From NCBI RefSeq assembly GCF_025860055.1, contig NC_068301.1:2689879-2753878 (forward strand): a stretch of DNA of 64,000 bases, in the 5' to 3' direction. The position numbers were made by a program, and so were the translations under genes. The notes under the pieces are model-generated. The model was not told the DNA's origin. It made no database searches and saw only the letters and a program-made list of their open reading frames with translations. The number at the start of each line of letters is the position of its first letter. Positions within the stretch are counted from its first letter, which is position 1. The DNA comes from Xyrauchen texanus. Lineage: Eukaryota; Chordata; Actinopteri; Cypriniformes; Catostomidae. Positions 56,601-64,000 of the stretch are shown one piece after another.

Positions 56601-56852
56601 TAGATAAACTTGTGTGTTACCTGGCTATAGTTGGGCACTTGTTACCCCAGAAGTTAGATTAGGGAAAATATTCATGAAGTAAGTTGTGTTTTTAGTATGG
56701 AGTTTGTCTTTGTAATTGCCTTTATATAAAAACAACATGAGTCTGTATACTCCAAGTCTACTCCTTGTGTGTTGTTGTCAATGTTTTCTGCTGTGCTGAG
56801 TTAAGAATTATATCATCCTGCTGCAATGTTACATAACAGAGCTTACGCGCTG

Positions 56853-57019
56853 TGTGTGAGTGTGTGTGTGTGTGTGTGTGTCCCTCTGTGTGTCTCTGTG
56901 TGTGTTTGTGTGTCTCTGTGTGTGTGTGTTTGCGTTTGCTTTTGTGTGTGTGTGTGTGTGTGTGTGTAGGTGTGTTTGAGTGTGTGTGTGTGTGTGTGTG
57001 TGTCTTTCTATTTGTGTTT

Positions 57020-57056
<37 letters not shown>

Positions 57057-57330
57057 TCTGTGTATTTGTGTTTGAGTGTGTGTGTGTGTGTGTTTGTTTG
57101 TGTGTCTCTGTGTGTGTGTCTGTGTATTTGTGTGTGTGTGTGTATTTATGTGTGTGTATGTCTGTGTATTTGTGTTTGAGAGTGTGTGTGTTTGTGTGTC
57201 TCTCTGCGTGTGTGTGTCTCTCTGTGTATTTGTGTTTGAGTGTGTGTGTAGGTGTGTGTGTGTCTGTGTATTTGTGTTTGAGTGTGTGTGTGTTTGTGTG
57301 TGTGTGTGTGTCTTTCTATTTGTGTGTTTG

Positions 57331-57365
<35 letters not shown>

Positions 57366-57505
57366 ATTTGTGTGTGTGTATGTCTGTGTATTTGTGTTTG
57401 AGTGTGTGTGTTTGTGTGTCTCTCTGTGTGTGTGTGTCTCTCTGTGTATTTGTGTTTGAGTGAGTGTGTGTGTGTGTGTGTGTGTGTGTCTGTGTATTTG
57501 TGTTT

Positions 57506-57544
<39 letters not shown>

Positions 57545-57596
57545 TGTGTCTCTGTGTATGTGGGTGTGTGTCTCTGTGTATTTTTGTTTGAGTGAG

Positions 57597-57656
<60 letters not shown>

Positions 57657-57657
57657 A
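56853..57657. repeat. ~800-bp (TG)n compound microsatellite
   Basis: (TG)n tracts with regularly spaced 'GTGTATTTGTGTTTGAGTGT' and 'TGTGTCTCTCTGTGTG' blocks, forming a higher-order repeat. A (CA)n run follows at 57773-57795 in inverted sense. Frames of CVCVC or HTHTH are artefacts. Confidence 0.97.
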
Positions 57658-58761
57658 CGTGCGGGTGTGAAATCTATGCGGTTAAAATATCCTTCAGGAG
57701 TAGATCACTGACTGGGGAAAAACAGATGGCAATAATTTCAGAGGTCGGATTTCACTAATCTAATGACTGAAACACACACACACACACACACACACTCTGT
57801 GTGTTTTGATCTCGACTCAACTCTGTCCCATCTGTCTGTTCTTATTAGCGTTGTTTGCTAATCAGGCGATGAGTCCAGCCTGTCTAGGCCACGAGACCGG
57901 CGTAAACCAGCTCAGACCAGCTTTTTTCAGCAGGGACATTTTTGAGAAGTTATCGTGCATCCAAATATTGACCTGTGAGTGTTTGTGTTGGTCACTTAAG
58001 CATGTAAGATACATACTAAGACAATCCTGCTGTTATTTGCAGGTATTGAGTCAGCTGTTCTTGGGTTTTGCTATCCGAAACCAGATCCAAACCTCTTGAT
58101 CTCTCTCTTTCTCCATTGAATAATTCATGGTGTTCGGCTACAGTTGGAGCAATACACGGTTTATTCCGGACACACGCTGGAATGGAAAGGAAGATGAAAC
58201 CATGGTGTTAATATTTGATCCTTCCATCTGCTCAATTTCTGGAGAATCAGGATCTGATGTCTTGAAAGATTCGGTTTCTTTTCTCAAAGGAATATTCTGG
58301 GTTCGATACAAGTTAAAATCGTTTTTCAAGTTGAGCATTTGGGGCCTAACGTTCATTAGCACGAAAAGTTTATTTCATCTAGTCCCTCTTTTACCATAAA
58401 TGATTTAAACAACTTTACAGCTCAAATAATACACAAGTTTTACCACTCACTAATTAGATTGGAGCTTGCCGTTTTTGGAAAGCTCTTGCCATTTTGCAAT
58501 CTGGCGGCCTGTGTACGGTCCATGGGTGTTCCATCGTAAACTTGAGATTATGGTCACCCAATAATCATGAACGAACCTCGACGGACAGTGTTGCTCAATA
58601 TACGCCGAAATGCACCTGACTCTCCGAGAGAAAGCCTGAGAGTGGCACAGAGCAGCTGTTTCCTCTCGTTGCTTTGATATATGTCCGTTTCTAGACGGCC
58701 TTCCTCTTCCTGTCACACTCCAGATTTCTCTCGTTTGTCTCACTCTCTTCTCAATGGCAGC

Positions 58762-58994
58762 CAGGGACGGATTATGACTTGCAAAGGCCCTGGGGGCCAA
58801 TTATCTCCAAGGGCCCCCTCCACCCAAAAGGTGCTGAGCAGGGGGTGGGGGGGTTTGGGGTGGTTAGTGGGGTTCGTTGTTCATGCCCAAAAGGGTTTTC
58901 GAGTTGGGGGGATCACCAAACTAGATCATGCAGTCAAGAGCCCCCTTGTAGTCAAGGGCCCCTGGGCACTGGCCCGGTTGTTAATCCGTCCCTG
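58762..58994. mobile_element. hAT-type MITE with perfect 8-bp target duplication
   Basis: The ends are CAGGGACGGATTA (58762-) and TAATCCGTCCCTG (to 58994), perfect inverted repeats of 13 bp. ATGGCAGC occurs immediately outside both ends (58754-58761 and 58995-59002). The 233-bp element is rich in GGGCCC/GGGGG and has no coding capacity. End sequence (CAGGG) and duplication length point to hAT. Confidence 0.93.
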
Positions 58995-59002
58995 ATGGCA
59001 GC

Positions 59003-60606
59003 AGTGAATGGTGTCCTGACTCGGACTCTTGTCCTTCATAGAAACAGGTTGTTGTAATGGTCACAGTGCAAATGGACAAACATTGATACGCGTTTCTCAG
59101 TCCAAGGTTCCAGTGGTGGTGCACATGTGGCCTGCGACCTTTTTAGCTGATGTCACCAAGGCCTCTTACTAAGAACTAAGAGTTTTGACTTCGTAAGGCA
59201 GTATTCCCTGCTGGAACGTCTCGCCAAAACAAGCCTAAGGTGGTTTCTAGCTGGTCCAAACAGGTCATTTATGGACATGAGATTGTTGGTAAGCTGGACC
59301 TCCAGCCGATGGACCTGGTGTTGACCTGGTGGACCATTTTGGACCAGGAATAACAATTTAATTTTTTGTTAAAAGACTCCAGATGGACCTCACAGCCTCT
59401 TGCTTTGAATTTGGGCTGATGACACACAGGCAAATATTTTTAGGAGGTTTGAGTAGGAGTTTGTTGCTCTTGCCCGATAAGATAGCAGACCAGCCCCTCT
59501 CTGGGCTTCAGCGATGGGGGAGTTGCATATGACTTTGTGTGGTTTTGTTTCTTATAAACATCTTCCTCCCATTTGACTCACTTTGCTCTCAGTATTGTTC
59601 GCCATTTTTGACCTGGTGGGAAGCAAAAGTCTCCTGTCATTATTTACTGGATCTCAACGTCCTGTTTGGATGTTTACTCGACGTATTTGTCTAGGAACAA
59701 ATAACTTGCTTACCAACTGATTCAGATCTTTTGTTTTGTACGTTTTGCACTTGTTTGTGTTTTTCTGAGGATCATGAACAAAGAGTGAATATACAAAAAA
59801 ACCTCGTCTGAGGAAGAGGAAGTGGACTTGATGGTGACAGGAAGTCATCGGTGGCATTATGAGGTGAAGCCAGGCCCGGCTTTCCCAAGCTCAGGTCATC
59901 TCCGATGAGAAGACAACGGCTTGTTTCTCAGATCCTGTTCTGACTCTGATAAGGGTCTCTGAAAACTCTTCTCAGGACTGCAGGGTACATGGTTCCCAGA
60001 CGATTCGGCCCCTCCAGGGCTGTGGGAAAATTACTTTCTTTTTTCCCAGATCTGGGAATGCAACATTCCTCACCAGCAGGTGCAGTGGCACTTTTCCAGC
60101 TGATTTTTGACGCCAACCGTGAAAAATCCACAACTGTTTGGAACTGTTTGAATTTCATTTAGAATTTAGAATCTTTGCTGAACTTGTTTTGTTTAAACAT
60201 TGTTTCCATGTTCATATCAAATATCATTTTGAAATGAAAAGTAACACTTTTTTAATTTTACAGGTTTGTCCTAACAGTATGAAAAGCCTAACCCTATACT
60301 GCAATACTTCCCAATATTGGGGCATGTTGTAACCAAATGTATCTTTTTGTTTTCCTGGGCAAAACATTTTTTCAAAAGCTATTTTGTAGTCAAGACTTTT
60401 TAGGTATGTCTCTATACAGAAATTGACTTTCAAAAATAAACCTATCCTGTAAATAAACCTAATCGGTGGAGGAAAACGCCATTCCAATGTGGATGAGAGT
60501 CTTAAACATGGCAAAGTCAATGCTTTTTTAAATGGATTAGTGTGAGCGTGGCTTTAGTTTTGTTTTGTTTGTTTAAGTGTTTTGTTTAAGTTTAGTAAAT
60601 AATGGC
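59003..60606. other. No recognisable feature within the slc45a4 intron
   Basis: Short frames on both strands with no family motif. AT-rich towards 60200-60600. Confidence 0.4.
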
Positions 60607-61022
60607 GTCTGGGTATTTCAGCGAGTACTGACGTTGACTATCACACCTGGAGTCGTGAGTTTGAATCCTGGGTGTGCTGAGTGACTCCAGCCAGGTCTCC
60701 TTAGCAACCAAATTGGCCCGGTTGCTAGGGAGGGTAGAGTCACATGGGGTAACCTCCTCGTGGTCGCTATAATGTGGTTCTCGCTCTCGGTGGGGCGTGT
60801 GGTGAGTTGTGTGTGGATGCTGTGGAGAATAGTGTGAGTCTTCACATGCGCTACGTCTCCGTGGTAACGCGCTCAACAAGTCACGTGATAAGATGCGCGG
60901 GTTGACGGTCTCCGATGTGGAGGCAACTGAGATTCATCCTCCGCCACCCGGATTGAGGTCACTACGTCACCACGAGGACTTGGAGCGCATTGGGAATTTC
61001 ACGTTCCAAATTGGGGAGAAAA
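60607..61022 (+). mobile_element. tRNA-derived SINE, copy 5 (uninterrupted)
   Basis: Plus strand: 'GTCTGGGTATTTCAGCGAGT' (A-box region), 'GTGAGTTTGAATCCTGGG' (B box), 'GTGACTCCAGCCAGGTCTCC', 'TCACATGGGGTAACCTCCTC', 'GGTCGCTATAATGTGGTTCT', 'CAACAAGTCACGTGATAAGA', 'CACGAGGACTTGGAGCGCAT', then 'TTGGGGAGAAAAATG' and a TAAA-rich tail. This is the most complete of the five copies. Confidence 0.88.
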
Positions 61023-61640
61023 ATGTAAATAAATAAATACAATTTAGTAACTAGTTCAATTTAGTTCGTTACATTTATCATGGTCATTTAATGTTATTTT
61101 ATGTCATTTTTATGTTAAGCCACACCCACACTAATCCACTAACAAATTTAACACATTTCGTTGGGATTAAGGTTAGGGTCAGGGTCAGGTTAGGGTTTGC
61201 CTCATGACGATACACTTTTACCTTTTGTTTCACTTGCACATGGAGGGGGGCGCATAGGGATCATTTTGGGGGGCAAAGCCCACACCAGCACATACCCCCC
61301 CCGTGTGTGGGCGTCACCTTATTTCAGTTAATTTTGGGATTATTTTCGTTTAGTTTCGCTAATGACAATAACACTGGTGGCTTGTGATGTTTTAATTTGT
61401 CATTGAATCCAGACTCTCTTACACAAGCACTGACCCGTCTGAAGTTCTGGTATCTTCTTTGCTGGTGTCTTAAATGCCAACATCGCACCTGACTTCTCAA
61501 CATGACTAAACCTTGATCAATTCACTTAACAAACCTGGCAACCCTTTCTGACTGCTGTCAAGCCCTAGGGCACACAGAGTGTGTGGTAATCCTATTATTG
61601 CTTTGGACATGAGACAGCTTCCCTCTTGTGTCGGGCAGGC

Positions 61641-61641
<1 letters not shown>

Positions 61642-61686
<45 letters not shown>

Positions 61687-61981
61687 CACACACACATGTT
61701 GGTCTACCTATCATTATGAGGACTTTCCATAGACATAATGACTTTTATACTGTACAAACTATAGATTCTATCCTCTAAACCTAACACAACCCCTAAACCT
61801 AATCATCACAGGAAACTTTCTGCATTTTTACATTTTCAATAAAACATTGTTTAGTATGATTTTTAAGTGATTTGAATTATGGGGACACTAGAAATGTCCT
61901 CATAAATCACATTTATAGCATAATACCCTTGTAATTACTAATTTGTAACTTACAAAATTGTCCTCGTAAATCACAAAAACA

Positions 61982-62022
<41 letters not shown>

Positions 62023-62036
62023 ATACACATACACAT

Positions 62037-62082
<46 letters not shown>
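61642..62082. repeat. (CA)n microsatellites flanking a telomere-unrelated repeat fragment
   Basis: (CA)n at 61642-61697 and a longer (CA)n with CATA interruptions at 61980-62082. The 280 bp between ('TGAGGACTTTCCATAGACAT', 'CTATAGATTCTATCC', 'AAACCTAACACAACCCCTAA', 'TTATGGGGACACTAGAAATG') has the look of a dispersed fish repeat associated with CA runs. Confidence 0.85.
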
Positions 62083-62087
<5 letters not shown>

Positions 62088-63049
62088 TCTCTCTCTAAAG
62101 ATAGCGTTGATTCCAGTGAGGACTTGCGGTCAGTACATGCAGATCTCTCCATGTACTCTCAATGAACCTTTGTTGCTATGCCAACCGCCGCTTGATGTGC
62201 ACCGTCAGTCTGTGTGAGGTCATACAGTGTTATAACGTCCTTGTGTAGGGCATATCATGTATTTATTCTTCCTGAAAGTACTTTGAAGGGTGTGTTTAGT
62301 CCCTATTACATCCGATCAATTTTATTTGTATTTAATTTTTACGATTTACGCATTTTAGTTTGTATTATGAATTGTGCAATTTCTAAATATTGAACTAAAT
62401 GTAATTAATAAAACATAAAACGTTGACGTTTTTCTATTTTGTTAAATATAGACACATTCAATTTAAATGGAATTTTGTTATGAAATATAAATGCAGAAAT
62501 CTTGAGTGTTTTAACTGTTTATTATTTATTTATTTATTTATTTTATCTTGTTCTTGCCATGAAAAAAGTCTTTGGTGCTGCTGAGATGCATTAAACAATA
62601 TACCACAACTTCTGTTACCTTTATCAAGGATATATTTTATCATATGCCAATAAAATAAATGATCAATCTCAATAATTTGATGACCCGAGCGTGACTTCTG
62701 TGTGTATTTTCCATTCCCCTTTTTGATTTGATTTGCGGGACTAAGTTGTGAAATGTAAAATAATACCAAGCTATAGAAAGTCTAATTGTTTATATTGTGT
62801 CCAGGAGTGTTTGTTATTCATGTTTTTGAGATGTTACATCATAAATTAGCATAATTTATTCAGATTGAAAGTGATGTCCAGCATCGTCCAATCACAGCCA
62901 ACCATGTTAATATAAAATGACGCATTATAAATGTTGAATCTATGTACTGATGATCATCGTCCCATGTGTGTCAAACATGTTGAGTGATCCAAACATCATC
63001 TGCAGCCTGAAACTGAACTTTTGATCAGATTTTAGGAGTGAACGCACTT

Positions 63050-64000
63050 GAGAGCTATAGGATGCTCCCTTGCTCCCTATTTAGGGCATGACTTAACCTC
63101 CAGTGTGCTGTCTCTCTGCACTGGTCTCAGAACAGTTATAGAGAGCTATAGGATGCTCCCTTGCTCCCTATTTAGTGCATGACTTAACCTCCAGTGTGCT
63201 GTCTGTCTGCACTGGTCTCAGAACAGTTATAGAGAGCTATAGGATGCTCCCTTGCTCCCTATTTAGTGCATGACTTAACCTCCAGTGTGCTGTCTGTCTG
63301 CACTGGTCTCAGAACAGTTATAGAGAGCTATAGGATGCTCCCTTGCTCCCTATTTAGTGCACTGACTTAATCTCCAGTGTGCTGTCTGTCTGCACTGGTC
63401 TCAGAACAGTTATAGGAGAGCTATAGGATGCTCCCTTGCTCCCTATTTAGTGCACTGACTTAACCTCCAGTGTGCTGTCTGTCTGCACTGGTCTCAGAAC
63501 AGTTATAGGAGAGCTATAGGATGCTCCCTTGCTCCCTATTTAGTGCATGACTTAACCTCCAGTGTGCTGTCTGTCTGCACTGGTCTCAGAACAGTTATAG
63601 GAGAGCTATAGGATGCTCCCTTGCTCCCTATTTAGTGCATGACTTAACCTCCAGTGTGCTGTCTGTCTGCACTGGTCTCAGAACAGTTATAGGAGAGCTA
63701 TAGGATGCTCCCTTGCTCCCTATTTAGTGCATGACTTAACCTCCAGTGTGCTGTCTGTCTGCACTGGTCTCAGAACAGTTATAGGAGAGCTATAGGATGC
63801 TCCCTTGCTCCCTATTTAGTGCACTACTTAATCTCCAGTGTGCTGTCTGTCTGCACTGGTCTCAGAACAGTTATAGGAGAGTTATAGGATGCTCCCTTGC
63901 TCCCTATTTAGTGCACTACTTAACCTCCAGTGTGCTGTCTGTCTGCACTGGTCTCAGAACAGTTATAGGAGAGCTATAGGATGCTCCCTTGCTCCCTATT
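63050..64000 (+). repeat. 91-93-bp satellite-like tandem array, runs off the window
   Basis: The unit is GAGAGCTATAGGATGCTCCC + TTGCTCCCTATTTAGTGCAT + GACTTAACCTCCAGTGTGCT + GTCTGTCTGCACTGGTCTCA + GAACAGTTATA. Starts at 63050, 63141 and 63232 give a 91-bp period; later units of 92-93 bp carry an extra 'G' or 'C'. About 10.3 units are visible and the array is cut by the window edge. Units are over 95% alike by eye. It shows no similarity to the other tandem families here. Confidence 0.95.

Larger units (their letters stand above)
48240..64000 (+). other. slc45a4: Presumed large slc45a4 intron
   Basis: From the GTAAGA donor to the window end I see no frame matching the rest of the transporter. 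Large first coding introns are plausible for this gene. The space is filled by SINEs, hAT and Tc1 remnants, microsatellites and minisatellites listed separately. Stretches with no recognised content are 48240-48680, 49090-49680, 50461-51465, 54690-55050, 57796-58760, 59003-60600, 61023-61640 and 62083-63049. Confidence 0.6.

Noticed and set aside
56852..57758. 203- and 170-codon Cys-Val or His-Thr frames
   Set aside because: Artefacts of (TG)n/(CA)n on the two strands.
58127..58399. 90-codon frame as a further slc45a4 exon
   Set aside because: No membrane-transporter motif and no similarity to the expected next segment; flanking repeat fragments explain part of it.
60607..60680. tRNA gene
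   Set aside because: A and B boxes are present, but the sequence cannot form a full tRNA cloverleaf and recurs as the head of a five-copy SINE family.

Overview
This window is vertebrate nuclear DNA, most likely from a teleost of the carp/zebrafish kind (Cypriniformes or near relatives). The reasons are intron-split genes with GT/AG junctions, a conserved vertebrate gene pair, abundant decayed Tc1/mariner and hAT transposons, tRNA-derived SINEs with the fish-type 'TTTGGATAAAAGCGTCTGC' tail, and kilobases of (TG)n and (GACA/GATA)n repeat. There are no prokaryotic operons, rRNA genes or CRISPR arrays. The species call is inference; I could not search a database.

Genes. Two genes are well supported, both on the + strand. 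(1) gpr20, an intact single-exon class A orphan GPCR of 360 codons at 9328-10410, preceded by a splice acceptor. (2) The 5' end of slc45a4 (MFS sugar/H+ symporter family). Its first coding exon is 47969-48239, ending in a phase-1 GTAAGA donor. Candidate non-coding leader exons lie near 22.85-23.07 kb (CpG-rich, perfect CRE, GTGAGT donor) and at 26732-26826. No later slc45a4 exon is visible, so everything from 48240 to the window end is probably its first large coding intron. Mammalian GPR20 and SLC45A4 are also adjacent in the same relative orientation, which supports both calls. A possible last coding exon of an unidentified gene sits at 87-241.

Mobile DNA. Seven loci carry Tc1/mariner remnants of at least five types, all with broken transposases. 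There is an internally deleted hAT element with perfect 8-bp target duplications (51862-53314) and a hAT-type MITE with perfect 8-bp duplications (58762-58994). Several other inverted-repeat MITE candidates are present. Five copies of a tRNA-derived SINE occur, two of them independently split by a V-SINE-like insertion in opposite orientations. A ~3.1-kb element (37779-40909) has imperfect inverted ends; it carries a broken THAP zinc finger reading inward from the left end and SWIM-protein-like exons reading inward from the right end.

Tandem repeats. These take up roughly a sixth of the window: a 43-bp minisatellite family in three arrays (one inverted), a related 64-bp array, a 39-bp array open in several frames, a 29-bp array with an internally inverted block, a 91-93-bp satellite running off the right edge, a ~2-kb GACA/GATA (Bkm-like) block directly upstream of the presumed slc45a4 promoter, and long (TG)n tracts. 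A fold-back structure at 11318-12138 and an 86-bp amplification inside a Tc1 transposase are the oddest smaller structures.

I found no convincing new multi-gene system. The best candidates for something undescribed are the THAP/SWIM composite element, the inverted minisatellites, and the GACA/GATA block next to the slc45a4 promoter.
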